Assembly: GCA_025917655.1 (NCBI GenBank)
Contig: CP084615.1
Location: forward strand, 1,550,001 to 1,614,000
DNA: 64,000 bases
DNA from: Chlorella sorokiniana
Taxonomy: Eukaryota > Chlorophyta > Trebouxiophyceae > Chlorellales > Chlorellaceae
Reading direction: 5' to 3'
A model generated the notes under the pieces. The model was not told the origin of the DNA. It was given only the letters and a program-made list of their open reading frames with translations, and did no database searches. Both the position numbers and the translations under genes were made by a program. Shown one piece after another: positions 10,749 to 22,600 of the stretch. The stretch's first letter is position 1. Each line of letters starts with the position of its first letter.

Positions 10749-11935
10749 ATGTTCCAAAGTAGAGGTTCGGTGGGAATCGTTGATAAACCATTCAGCAGGC
10801 AGGGCAAGCAGGAGGTGAGACCAAACTTGCCCATGCTCACGTCTCCTGCTCGTCTGAACAAAGACGCTGCCAAGCAATGAACGGGCGCAGCAAATTTTGC
10901 GCGTAGTCTGGTGTTGGGCTGTCACCACCTCTGCCGTACTGGACGGCGTTTGCCGCCTGCTCTCCACCGACTGCCAACCTCCTTCTGTGCTGCAGATCAG
11001 CCTCAGCAGCTTTGCCTACCTGTTCAGTGAGCTGGTGCAGTACTGCCAGAGCCGGGTGTCGAACGTTGGGGAGCTAGAGCGCAAGTAAGGGCTGCCAGCA
11101 GAGCAGGAACTTGGCAGCCGCGCTCTGGTTCACTCGCCCAGAGCCCTCCAGCCAGCTGCCACCCGCCGCCCCTGCCGCATTATGCCGCAGGCTGGACGAG
11201 GTGGGTTATGGCGTGGGCGTGCGCCTGCTGGAAGTGCTGTGTTATCGGGAGCGGGCACAGCGGCGAGAGACGCGCCTGCTGGACATGCTCAAGTTTGTGC
11301 ACAGGTGGGTGGGTGGATCCATATACGTCGTGGGCGTTGTGCATTGTTCTGGCTTGTGGAACTCCCCGCAGCTGGCTTGTCCTCCAGGGGGCGCACCTAC
11401 TGGCGAGCCCTGATGCCTCTCCCCCCACACACACACACACACACACATGATATGAGCAGCACGCTGTGGAAGTACATGTTTGGGCGGCAGGCGCGCGACC
11501 TTGAGCAGAGCAACGCCGCCGAGGACGAGTACATGATCAGCGACAGCGACCTGTGGGTGGCGCGACACATCAGCGTGCCCCGCGAGATGGGCCACCTCAA
11601 CCCCGCTGCCTTTGTGGCGGGCGTGGTGCGCGGCGTGCTCGACGGCGCGGGCTTTCCGGCACGGTGAGCCAGCCAGCCACACATGGCAGGCACCCATGCC
11701 TGCTGCTGTCCCGCGGGACATGCTTGCGGTCGCCTCGCCTGGCCTCGCACTCAAGCGGTCGCCGTGCTTGCCTGGTCGTGCACTCCACGCCGCTGCTGCC
11801 CCCGCTGAACCCCGCAGCGTCACCGCCCATTACGTCCCTGTCAAGGACCAGCCACGCCCCAAGACCGTCATCCTGATGAAGTTTGCCGACATTGGGGCCA
11901 TCACGCGGCGGGAGCAGCGCATGCCCAGCTCCTGA
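10749..11935 (+). CDS. TRAPPC5: TRAPP complex subunit 5 (TRAPPC5/Trs31)
   Basis: Five exons (10749-10814, 10996-11084, 11191-11304, 11460-11663, 11818-11935) join without any frame correction to about 195 residues, the usual family length. Hallmarks are ISLSSFAYLFSELVQYCQSR, RLLEVLCYRE..RRETRLL, TLWKYMFGRQARDLEQS, DEYMISDSDLWVARHISVP, AAFVAGVVRGVLDGAGFP and VTAHYVP. The protein is a core Bet3-fold subunit of the TRAPP tethering complex, which acts as the exchange factor for Rab1 (Ypt1) in ER-Golgi and intra-Golgi transport. The ATG at 10749 is supported because VDKPFSRQGKQE just downstream matches the plant N-terminus. Intron 3 carries a (CA)n run just before the acceptor. Confidence 0.93.
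11427..11447 (+). repeat. (CA)n microsatellite just before an acceptor of TRAPPC5
   Basis: Lies 12 bases upstream of the acceptor for exon 4 (11460). Confidence 0.9.
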
Positions 11936-12079
11936 CTCGACACCTGATGCCCCGCCTGACCTGAACCCTGAACTGCTAACCCGACACCGAGCGTGTGAGC
12001 CTGTGAGAACATGAAGGATCGGCCACATGGCGGGCACCCAGCGGGCACTGAGCATGGGAGTCGGGCCATAGGGCTGCCC

Positions 12080-13300
12080 TCAGAGCAGGAATTGCAGGGC
12101 CGCCTCGATGTTGTTGCCCGCCCGCTGCAGCGCCTGCGCTGCGGAGCCCTCGTCAAAGCCCATGGCCACCAGCTGCTGCAGCGCCTCAGGGGAGGGCTCG
12201 ACGGCGAGGGGTGCTGCGCCGCCGGTGCGCTGCGCCACGGCTGCCGGCCGGCCGGGGTGCCGCCAAACTGCTGGTGCCCGCCCCCGCGTGCTGCTGCTGC
12301 ATCTGCCCCGCGGTGGGCGTCACAAACACCTGCTGCGGCTGGCCAGGTCCCGTCAGCACGCGGCCCAGGGTGCCGGCAAAGAGTTCGACGAGGGGGTGCG
12401 GCAGGCGCAGGCGCTGCAGGCCCAGGAAGTTGACGCGGTACAGCAGGCCCGCCAGCACTCCGCAGCCGCCAGCCACCACCGAGGACGGTGCCGCGCTGAG
12501 CAGCAGCTGGATGGACGCCAGGTAGATGAAGGCCTGCGGGTCGCGCAGCGGGTCGCGCAGGGCGCAGGCGGGGTGAGGGGCAGGGCGGGCCAGGAGCGCA
12601 GCCCTCGAGCACCTGCCAACCCCGGCCTGCAGCTGGCCCCGCCCCTCTGCACCTTGTCCGTCATTTTGACCCCGAACACCGTGAACTGGTGCATGGGGGC
12701 ACCAGCAGCACAAAGTTGGCGGCCAGGTTGGCAAAGAGCAGGGGAAGGGCCCCGAGGCGGCGCGCCACTCCAGCAGCGAGGCGGCCGCCGCCTCCAGCCC
12801 GTAAGCCAGGCAGCCGGTGACCGCCACGAAGCTGCCGTACTTGGCGGAGCCCCACTGGCGCTCGAAGATGCGGTAGAAGTAGAGCAGGGAGGCGCCGAAC
12901 AGCAGCTCTCCCGGGTTGCGGAAGGCAAGGGCGTGGGTGAAGAGCGAGACGAGCAGGCTGGGCGCCGCCGCGTGGCCTTGGTGGCCTGCAGAATGATGCT
13001 GGTGCTCAGAGTGCCCAGCAGCAGGCCCTTGGTCACGGGTGCGCCCCCTGCATCACAGCCATAGCACGTCGCACCGGGTGAGCGGCGCAACAGCAGGCGA
13101 GCGGCACTGCTGGCGCTGCTGCCGCATGTAGCAGGCAGCCGCAGCAGGGAGACCGAGCCTGGAGTACGCGGGAGATGGCGGTGCAGCAATATGCGGGAAA
13201 ATGTGCTCCGTAACCCTACGCCCGGTGCAGGCTCGAGGGAGGATGACCAGAAACCTGCAGGTGCAGCCCACTCACTGAATCCGCTGGGTCCTGCGTTCAT
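12080..13300 (-). CDS. UBAC2-like rhomboid-fold protein with C-terminal UBA domain
   Basis: Exon 1 (13276-13300) is MNAGPSGF. Exon 2 starts at 13047 and encodes VTKGLLLGTLSTSIILQATK, then GELLFGASLLYFYRIFERQW, the signature of UBAC2 derlin/rhomboid-like proteins. FGVKMTDK is joined to AFIYLASIQLLLS and GVLAGLLYRVNFLGLQRLRL. The end is a UBA domain: PSPEALQQLVAMGFDEGSAA, then QALQRAGNNIEAALQFLL and stop. UBAC2 proteins sit in the ER membrane and tie ubiquitin to ER-associated degradation. No rhomboid Ser/His catalytic pair was found. At least four one-base frame losses (near 12190, 12700, 12750 and 12960) interrupt the frame. It is convergent with TRAPPC5, only 145 bases away. Confidence 0.82.
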
Positions 13301-13402
13301 GCTGGCGACCGGATGGCTGTAATGGGTGCAAGCAGAAGGTGGGAACGCGCGAGACGTGGCAAAGTTGTGTCCCGTCCTCTCTGTTGCACAAGAGCAAGTC
13401 CG

Positions 13403-13407
13403 TTACA
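13403..13407 (-). terminator. TGTAA polyadenylation signal of DRC1
   Basis: TTACA on the plus strand, about 100 bases past the DRC1 stop at 13503, in the 200-base gap before the UBAC2-like start. Confidence 0.55.
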
Positions 13408-13502
13408 ATCACATGGAACACAGCGATGTGCAGTGGACCCGATTGTGAGGCTGCCGCCCGCCTGCGGCAGTGCAGCTGCAGAGCCGCCAGCCTGTCCGTG
13501 GG

Positions 13503-16469
13503 TTAGCGCAGCAGGAGCGTTGGGGGCAGCTGCAGCTGTGCGTGCACAGGGCTGGAGAGCAGCTCAGAAAGTTGAGCTTTCAGGTCATAGTTCTCATCTT
13601 GGAGGGCCAGCACCTGCACTAGGATGGACAGGCTATCAGACATGGCTGCATGTCTGATGCGGTGGTCCCTACAACACATGCACCCACCATGTCGGCGGTT
13701 GATGTCCTGCTCTGCAGTGTTGCAAACTGTGATGTTGCCTGCTGCTGAAGCAGTTTCCAAGTTTTAAGCACTGCGTGTGGCAGCAGTGCATCGGCTCGGG
13801 CTTGCCAGTACTGCTTGCTGGTGGGTGATGCTTGGGTGATGGCCGGTTGCTGGGCGGCAGGCCAGGCAGCGGCTTGCGGGCGTTCTGAGGACAGCTGGCT
13901 GGATGCGATCCACCCGCTGATGGATTGGCAACAAGATGCTGCACAAGCTCCTGCAAGCCAAGCTCGACACACTCTTTGCCAAAGGTGTGCACAGGATCTT
14001 CAGCGGGAGCATCAGCGTTGCCCGCTGCTTCCTGGGGTCTGACTGGGACAGCCAGGGGGAATCGTTGGTAGGGCCATGGGCATCGTCAGCTTCAGCTGCA
14101 GGGCCGCGGAACACCAAGTCCAGTGCTTCTATTGTGCTCTCAAGCTGCAGGCCCAAGCAACGCGCCACAGCAACAGCCGTCAGCTGACCATCCGCTGAAG
14201 GTACCTGGCTGAGCAGCGCCCTGAGCTTCTGCATGCTGAGCCGTTGAGTACCATCGGTCATAAGCAGGCTGAGGGCGCCGTTATCAATTGAAGCAAGCAG
14301 TTCTGCAATAGCTCCAGCATCCAAGTGTAATCCGCACTCTTTCTCCTGGTCAGCTGCCTGCGCATCGTCTGCTGGCGAGGGAGTTTGGTTGCGCTGAAGG
14401 GCAGCTCTGCCGGATCCTGGAGACATTTCCTCGGCCTGCCACACACTCATCAACTGGTTGCTGCCAACGACAGCTGTCGCAGACGTCGCGAGAGCGGTGC
14501 CGACCAGTGTCAGGCTAGGTGCGCTCTCAGCAGCGCTCGATCCTTGAGGCTGCACAGTCGCCTTGTCATTGCCTGCTGAAAGAGGCAGGCCGACGACATA
14601 ACTGCCAATTATTTGATCAGCCTCCAGCAGCTCTTCAAGCAGCTCAGAAAGCTTCTCTTCCTTCATGCCACGAACCTGCAGGCCATGAAAAGGAAATGCT
14701 TGCGTGCTGGCTCCCGTCACCGACGCAAGGCGTGGCCCATGGAAGTGAGCTTCAACCCCACGCGAACAGCAGCACCTGCTCAAAGCGCGCCCGATTGGCT
14801 GCCTTGCAGCGCCTGGACTGGTGCTGCAGGTGGTTGAAGGCGCGGGCGACGTGCTGGTACTCGTCGCTCAGCCGAGTGTTGTCGGCGGCATGCTGCGCAT
14901 CAGCCGCTGCGTAGCGCTTGCGCAGCCGGTTGAGCGCCGCCCACTCGCGGGTGATGCGCCGCTTCTGGTGCAGCAGCGCGTCCTTGGACTCTCGCTCGCG
15001 CTCCACTGCGTTGGGATGGTAAGGGGCCTCCTTGCCGATGTGAGACATGCATCAAAAGCATCAAGTGCTGTGCAACTGTGGCTGTGGGTTTGGCCACCAA
15101 ACGTTTGACGGGATGAGCCCCTACGTCTTCCCTCGCTGCGGCCACCGCTCCTGCCACGCACCCAGCACCCGGTAGTTGTAGCTCAGCTTGTCTGCGTTCA
15201 GGGCATGCGTGGCCTTCAGCCCGTCCAGGTGCAGCTGCAGGCCAGCCACCTCGGCCTCCAGGCGGCGCCGTAGCGCTGCATGCTCCGTCACGCCCCTGCA
15301 CGCATCGCCTCCAGCTCCTGCTGGTATTGCTCGCAGGCCGCCAGGTACTGCTCCATGAACTCCTGCTCCACGGAGCTGCGCCGCACCAGGAGCCCCTCCA
15401 GCTCGTTCTTCTGCACTCCAAGCAGCTCGCTGCGCTCCTGCATTGCATCAGGCCAGGAAGATGTGGATGGGGCGAGACTGGACAGCGTGGCGGCTTGTAA
15501 GACCGGAGAGAGCAACCCCTCAGGGCTTCCCGTGCGCCTCCTGCCACAGCCCACCTGCATGTATGCTGCCTCCACCGCCTCCAGCTCCGCCTCCTGCGCC
15601 CCCTTGAGCCGCGCATGCTGCTCGTGCATGGCGGCCACCAGGATGTCAGTCTCCTCGCCCTGCGCCTGCAGCAGCTTGATGTACTGCTCGTCCCGCGCTT
15701 GCAGCAACGCACGGATCCTCCCCAGCACAGCGTCCTTTGTGGCCAGCACGCGCTGGCAGTGGCTGTTCACCGCCTCCATGGCAGCATGCAGCGCTTGCGG
15801 CTGCTTGACCTTCTGCACAGCCAGCGAGGGGCAGTTGGTGCAAGGACCAAGCCGTTGAGGCACAGATCAGGGTTCTTGAAGAAAGGAAACATGCATCGAG
15901 AAGGCTTCATTTGCTGCCACATGAAGACAGCGCTGCCTGCACACTATGCGGCTGCCCTGCATACCTGCAGCTCCTCCCACTCCAGCTCAATTGCCCGGTT
16001 CTCTCCGCGGCTGTGCTCCGCCTCCTTCGCCACTTGCTCCCGCAACGCCGCCTCCTCGGCATCACAGGCACTACGGTACCGTTCAAGACGCTGGTCTGCC
16101 GCATGCGTGACCTGTAGGACGGCCGCGGTGCACTCGTCCAGGACCCTGCTGACCGCGCCGCGGCTGCTCCCAACTTGCTGTATAGCCCTGGTGGAGGGGA
16201 GTGCCTGCTCGTTGAGCAGGGAGGCACGCTGCACTCCAATGGCCTTGTCCCTCTGCCGCTGCGCCTGTCGGATGCGCTCCTGCACGCGCTCGCGGCGCTC
16301 GGCTATCCGCTGCTCCCTGCGGAAGCCAACCGGAGAAGGGTTTGGGCTCAGTGGCGGCGGTTGGTGCACAGACCAGCGTGGCCGTCTCGGAAAGGACACC
16401 GCTTATCTGCGGGCCTGCAATCACGCACCTGGCCTTCTCCTCGCTGCCATCCCACTCAAAAGCGGGCAT
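13503..16469 (-). CDS. DRC1: Dynein regulatory complex subunit 1 (DRC1), ciliary nexin link
   Basis: Exons 16429-16469, 15965-16316, 15555-15812, 15162-15437, 14776-15005, then from 14675 downward. The coiled coil follows DRC1 in order: REQRIAERRERVQERIR, DEQYIKLLQAQGEETDILVA, LEGLLVRRSSVEQEFMEQYL, KLSYNYRVLVERERES, RLSDEYQHVARAFNHLQHQS, GMKEEKLSELLEELLEADQI. The C-terminus has TSKQYWQARADALL and a final LALQDENYDLKAQLSELLSS..LQLPPT, also typical of DRC1. The protein anchors the nexin-dynein regulatory complex to axonemal doublets and controls ciliary beating. The frame is lost near 15292 and 14040. The start is the ATG of MPAFEWDGSEEKA, whose splice join keeps frame. It is divergent from folylpolyglutamate synthase. 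Confidence 0.85.
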
Positions 16470-16949
16470 CTGCCGACAGTCAACCTCTGCAAGGAGAAGA
16501 AGCAGCGACGATGACGGGCAACAATCGCCACTCAGATTGACTCTCTGTTTTTGAAAACGAGACTTGTTATTGAAGGGGGCCCCAGAAGAAGTGGGCGGTA
16601 CATGGGAGACCACTGACTGCAGCCTTCGTAGCGGTTCTCAATCGAAAGAAATTCTTGCATCTACATTATTATTTGTACGAGTTCACAAATCTCTCTGGGC
16701 CTGGCCTCGCTGCGATTGCATCGTAGGTGTGTTGCTGGCTGCACCATGCGCACTCCCGTCCACCCTGGTGCATGCTGTCCACTGCCTCTATGTCATAGGC
16801 ACACCCTTGCACTGCCCCGATGCTTCTGTGGTTGGGCTCCGCCTCCCGCCGCCGCTGCCGCCACCCAACCTGGGTGGCCTGCTGCGCTTGTTCCTCTGCA
16901 GGTTGCCGCCTCCCGTGACAGTTTCTTTGATTAGGCAGATACTGCCGCT
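16470..16949. promoter_or_regulatory. Divergent promoter of DRC1 and folylpolyglutamate synthase
   Basis: 480 bases between opposing start codons with no conserved ORF. I saw no CCAAT box. The half near DRC1 is AT-richer than the rest. Confidence 0.35.
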
Positions 16950-19312
16950 ATGGCGGCCTCACCCCCTTCATCAGCTGAGGACGAGGAGTATGAGCGCGCG
17001 CTGGCCGCCCTCAGCTCCCTCATCTCGGGCGGCAGCGCAAGGACAGCGGCATGTGGCAGCACGCGTTTGAGATGATGCAGTCGTACCTGGAGGCACGTGT
17101 CTGCCCTGCTTGCTGCAGCAAGCATGTGACGCACCCAGCCGCAGGGCCTGCTGCCTGTGACGGAGCCGCGCCTGGGCTGGGCCCGAGGCTCAGGGCCCCC
17201 TCCCCGCCGCCCCGCCCCCTCCCTGCCCCCTTGCAGCGGCTGGGCCTGGATGAGCAGCTGGGCCGGCTGAGCGTGATCCACGTGGCGGGCACCAAGGGCA
17301 AGGGCTCCACCTGCGCCATGGTGGAGAGGATGCTGCGCCAGGCGGGCTACCGCACCGGCCTCTTCACCTCCCCGCACCTCATCGACGTGCGCGAGCGCAT
17401 CCGCATCAACGGGTGCGCACCCGGCGGGCGGGCGGGGCCGGCAGGCAGGCCCCACCACACGCACGGCGGCAAGTCTTCTCCCGAACATTGCTTTGCCTTG
17501 CTGCCACGGGGCGCGCGCTGCGCCGCCTCGACCTGCCTGCCCCCGCCCCCGCCGTGCCGCGCGCAGCGAGCCCGTGGACCGTGCCTGCTTCCTGCGCAAC
17601 CTGTGGTGGTGCCTGGACAGGCTGGAGGAGAAGGCGAACGACGACAGCGGCAAGCCCGCCTACTTCCGCTTCCTCACGCTGCTGGGTGGGCGCGGGGGGT
17701 GGCTGTGTGGCGGCAGAGCGGGGGAGGGTGTGTGGGTGCCGATGCCCAGGCAGTTGCTCCGCTGAGGCGCAGGCAGCGTGGGCAGCGACAGCCCGGCAGC
17801 CGCACCCCCGGCCAGCTGCGCTGCCTACCCCCCTAAACCCCCACCTGCTGTGCCCCCGTGCCCCAGGGTTCAAGGTGTTTCTGGAGGCGGGGGTGGACGT
17901 GGTGGTGCTGGAGGTTGGGCTGGGCGGCCGCCTGGACGCCACCAACTGCGTGCGCCGCCCCGTCGTCTGCGGCGTCTCCTCCCTCGGCTTCGACCACATG
18001 GAGCTGCTGGGGCACACGCTGCCGCAGATAGCGCGGGAGAAGGCGGGCATATTCAAGCCCGGGGTGCCCGCCTTCAGCGTGCCGCAGCGGGAGGACGCGG
18101 CTGAGGCGCTGAGGGAGCGTGCGGCGGCGGTGGGCGCCCCCTGGCCGTGGTGAGGCCGTGGGGCGAGTACGAGGGGGCGGCGGGGGTGGCGCTGGGCCTG
18201 GCAGGGGAGCACCAGAAGGTGAACGCCGCGCTGGCGCTGGCGCTGGCGGGCGCGTGGGAGGGCCAGCCCCGTGGCGGCGGCGCGGCAGGGCGGCGCGGCG
18301 GCGCGCGCGCCGGCGGTGGCCGCCGGGCGGCTGCCCCCGAGTACGTGGAGGGCCTGCGGGCCGCCAGCTGGCCGGGCGCGGCCAGGTCGTGCACGACGTG
18401 GTGGGCGCAGACGGCGGCGCGCCAGCGGGGAGGCCGCCGCGGTGCCCGCTGCCCAGCAGGCGACGGCGGAGGGCGCCGTTGGGCAGCAAGCGGGGCAGCG
18501 GGTGTCGGGCGTGCCGCGCCTTTCTTTCTTCCTGGACGGGGCGCACACCGCGGAGAGCATGGCCACCTGCGCCCACTGGTTTGCCGACGCGGTGGGGGGC
18601 AGGCGGCGGCGGCGGCGCAGCAGCAGGCACAGCAGGCGCAGCAGGCGGGCCAGGGGCTGGTCACGCAGCGGGTGCTGCTGTTCAACTGCATGCAGGTGAG
18701 GGGTTGGGACAGGCGGGGGCCCTGCGCAGCTGGCGGAGGCTGGCCAGCCTGTGCCTTTGGACTGGTCGCCTGCGGGTGCGCGTCTCATGCCCGCGCTTCA
18801 GCCCCCCGCTCTTCCCCCTCCCCCTTGCCTCCAGGAGCGCGACCCCCAGAACCTGCTGCAGCCGCTGGCGCAGGCGCTGGGCGAGCGCCAGGTCAGCATC
18901 GCCCACGCGCTGTTCGTGCCGCCCGACTCCACCTACATGAAGCTGGGCGCGGCCGCAGGGCGCCAGACCTCTCCTGGCAGCACTCGCTGCAGGCGGTCTG
19001 GGAGGCGGCCACAGCGGGAGGCGCTGCCGCTGCCGCCGCCAACGGCGCGCGGAGCCTGCAGCCCCGCCTGGCCCTGCCGCCGCCCCCCGTCGTCCCCCTC
19101 CGGGCCTGCCCGCAGCAGCGGCGGCGGCTGCGGCAGCAGGGGGCGTGCCACGCGCCGCGGTGCTGCCCAGCCTGGGCGCCACCCTGGACTGGCTGCGTCG
19201 GTGCGTGCGTGAGGCGCCGTCGCTGCGCATGCAGGTGCTGGTCACCGGGTCGCTCTACCTGGTGGGAGACCTGCTCAAGGCGCTGCAGCAGGGGCCGCAG
19301 GGGCGTGCCTGA
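16950..19312 (+). CDS. FPGS: Folylpolyglutamate synthase
   Basis: Mur-ligase fold. Exon 1 (from ATG 16950) has [12 protein letters not shown], then [19 protein letters not shown]. Exon 2 (17237-17412) carries the ATP loop [18 protein letters not shown] and [18 protein letters not shown]. Exon 3 is 17567-17685. Exon 4 (17867-18695) has [47 protein letters not shown] and [14 protein letters not shown]. Exon 5 (18835-19312) has [14 protein letters not shown]. The enzyme adds glutamates to folates so that cells retain them and one-carbon enzymes can use them; plants have plastid, mitochondrial and cytosolic forms, and the location is not clear here. Intron 1 seems to use a GC donor. The frame is lost in exon 1, at the C run 18137-18141 and elsewhere. 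Confidence 0.92.
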
Positions 19313-19417
19313 GGGGGTGGCTGAGGGGGGCACCACCCGGCGCCCCTGGGCGATACGCAGCTGCACGCTCAATCCACTGCACGAGTCCCGCTCGGATGGC
19401 TGGCTAGCGTGCTTCGA

Positions 19418-19422
19418 TTACA
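19418..19422 (-). terminator. TGTAA polyadenylation signal of the serine carboxypeptidase gene
   Basis: TTACA on the plus strand, about 200 bases past the preferred carboxypeptidase stop. It lies 24 bases upstream of the opposing signal of the folylpolyglutamate synthase gene. Confidence 0.5.
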
Positions 19423-19445
19423 CACGGCATGCGTCGGCTTTAGAC

Positions 19446-19450
19446 TGTAA
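19446..19450 (+). terminator. TGTAA polyadenylation signal of folylpolyglutamate synthase
   Basis: TGTAA 134 bases after the stop at 19312. Confidence 0.6.
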
Positions 19451-19622
19451 CGTTATTGCGGCGCGCAAAAGACCAGCGCATGTTATTGTGGCACACGTGT
19501 GGGGACAGGCGCCGATGAGACGGGGAGAAATGGTGGGTACATCAGCGGGGGAGCAAAGAGGCCAGCCCTGCTGTTGCTGGCTTACCGTCATGCAGCTGCA
19601 CCGGCAGCCCGCAGCCTGCGGC

Positions 19623-22600
19623 TCACTGCTCCGTGGCAGCGTGCAGCGAGGCGTCCCGGAGGGCATGGCCCGCCGCAGCCTCCAGGAGGCGCCCGGCAGC
19701 GCCTTGCGCCCCGCGGCGGCGTGCGGCGCGGCGGTGGCGTTGTGCAGGGGCTGGTTGCGGGTGAAGCGCGTGATCATGTCCAGCGCATGCCGGGGCTGGT
19801 CCATGGGCACCTGTGTGCGGGGGCGCGGGCGCCGCAGCTGACCGGGTCAGCAAGGGCTGTGGGACACTCTGCTGTCGAAAAGAAGGACAGCAACCCCAAC
19901 CCAGCACCCAGCCTGCCGCTGCAGGCTGCCAGCCGCCGCCGCCGCCGCCGCCCCGGCCCCCTCTCCCCCCCCAGCGCTCACCATGTGTCCCGCCTCGAAG
20001 ACGCGGACAAAGCTGAGGGCCCACCGCCTTGACGCTGCCCGCCTCGGCGCCGCCCACCACCCACGACTGCTCGGAGGCCAGGGCCCACTGGGAGCGCCGT
20101 GCCAGGGCAGCACGTCCACCCACTGCTGGTTGCCCACGTAGCTGCGGTGAATAGAGGGGTGGGGGGTGCAAGAAGGGGGTGGGGCAGTGAAGGTGTGTGT
20201 GCGCATGTGTGTTGGGACGGCGGGGCTGCCACCCGGGCGCCACAGCGTGCATGCTTCACAAGCTGCCCCCTGCCCCCTGCCCAGCCGCCGCTCACTTGCA
20301 GATCAAGTCCTGCAGGGGGAGGGCAGCAGGGGGAGGGCTGAGCGCAGGGACCAGGTGCGGGCGCAGCAGCAGGGCTGCACCAGGCCGCTGCTGGCCCCCC
20401 GCCGCCCAGCCACCGTGCGCACCCACCTGGTCGCCTGCATAGATCATTACCCGCACCCCCGCCGCCAGCATCTCGGGCAGCACGGTGTCGAAGCTGTGGC
20501 CCCTGCAGAAGCAGAGCCAGGAGGGGGGCGTACATACTCGGTACGACTCATTACCGCTAGGCATCGCAGTTGTGGCCGTCGCAGCAGCACTCGCGGCAGC
20601 ACTCGTGGCGGCAGCCACAGCACGCCCGCAGCGACTCCCAGCCAGGCGGCTGGGCAGCCAGGCCTGCAGCGCTCACCAGTCTGACATCATGTCGCTGCAG
20701 TGAGGGGTGGGTGGGTGGGTGGGGGAGAAAGGGGGGTGGGGGGATGAGCAGGAGGGCAGCTTAATGAAGACCCGATCATGGTGCTGAAGCCGCGGAAGTG
20801 CAGGAGCTGCGACGGCCCCACTCCCCTCAAGACCCCCTACCCGCCCACCCACCCGCCCACCTGTGCACGTCCATGTTGCAGGCCTCCCACGCGCGGTCCC
20901 CCACCCCCAGCGCCCGCCGCACCGCCGGCTGGTTCAGGTACTCGTCCAGCACCTCGAACTCGGAGTAGCACAGAGCTCCCTCGCACTCCTTGCGGATGTC
21001 GTACACGTTCATGCCTGGCGCATGTGTGTGTGTGTGGTGGTGTGTGGTGGGGTGTGGTGAGGTGTGGTGTGTGTGTGTGTGGGGGGGGGCAGCCATGTGT
21101 CAGGCAGCAGATTGCATGAGGGAGGCACCATGCGCGGGGTGGTCGCCAAAGGCAGGAGGCAGCAGCGCGGCCGCCGGCCGCAGCACACCGCCGCCGCTCA
21201 CCCGGGTTGACCAGCATGATGGGCGCAAACTGGGTCATCTGGCTGCAGCCGCGGTGCAGGCGCAGCCAGCGGGCGGTGGTCAGGTGCAGGCTGGGGTTGC
21301 TGGTAGAGCCTGCAGCGCACCCCCTGCCCGACACTCCACCGGTCGGAGCACCCCCTCCTTAGCCCCCCACCCACCAGAACTCCACCGCCAGCAGGCACTC
21401 GATGGCAAAGTCCAGGCTGTCACACACCTCCAGCGCCACGCGGCAGGCGGGGTAGAGCTGCAGCGGGAGGGGCAGCAGGTCAGGAGCTGGCTCCAGCAGC
21501 GTGCCTGCCGGCGCAGGGCAGCTGGGCCCGCCACCATCGGCCAGCGGTCAGCGGCGCCCCCTGCCCCACTCCACACACACACCATCTTCAGGCGGTCGTG
21601 CAGGCCCTGGCCGATGAGGCCGTTCTTGAGGGCATAATCACTGCAGGGAGACAGGCAGGGGGCGGGGTGGAGGGGAGCTGGTGCAGGCACGCACCGCTGC
21701 AAGGCATGCAGCAAAGCTGCGCCGGCGGCAGCGCTGCAGAAGCGGGCACCCACCTGTAGGCCCCGTACTGGATGGCGGGGGCGGTGAGGCCGTTGCCGAT
21801 GGCCAGGCCCTGCGGGGAGAGCCGCACGGCAGGGGCAGGGTGGCAGCGTTGCGGCACGCCTGTGCAGGGCGATGCATGCATGCCCACACCCAGGCGGCTG
21901 CCCCCTGCGCCTGCCTGCAGGTTGATGTCCACATCCACCTCGCCGCTCTTCGCGGCGTGGAAGATGCGGCTGGCCACGGCGGGCACGTAGTGGCCTGCAG
22001 GCAGGCAAGCACTCCGCGCTTCACCCTCCCAGGCATGACCCTGCACCCCTCAACCCAAGCACGGTCAAGCAGCTGGGGTCGGCGAGTCGTCGCTGGAGGC
22101 TTGCCTGCATAACTCTCTCCTGCACGACACACGAGGAGCAAGGGGGAGAGCAGAGGTGAGTGCAACCGCTTTGGGCCGACATTGACAGCCCCCTCTCTGC
22201 CGCGTTCCTTGTTGCTCCAGCAGCACGCAGGCCCCGCCCTCCTGTGTCCACCGCACAGCGCCTCCCCAGGCCCACGCATGCGCTGCAGCGCCGGCAGGAG
22301 GCCCACCCGTGACGAAGAAGGGGAGGCTCTGCAGCTCGGGCCGCGCCTTGTACAGCTCAGTCATAAAGTCCAGCCTGTGCGCGTGTGTGGGAAGGAGGGG
22401 TGGGGAGGAGATCCTTCAAGACTGCCCGCCCTGCCAGCCCTCCCTCACCGGCAGCCAAGATGGCAGGTTCCCAAAAGTTGCGCGCGCCCCCGGCTCACAT
22501 GTCATCCGACACACACTTCTCGTCGTAGCAGCGGTCGCGGTCGTCCTCTGACCAGGAGAAGCCGGTGTTGATGGGCTGCGCGGCCCGTGTGCGGGTGGGG

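Noticed and set aside
17406-18788. 460-residue minus-strand frame opposite folylpolyglutamate synthase
   Set aside because: The plus strand encodes unmistakable FPGS motifs in the same bases.
2075-19312. Reading the frame-broken genes as pseudogenes
   Set aside because: Breaks are single bases, usually at C/G runs, and recur across nearly all conserved genes here, while active-site residues and splice sites are intact.
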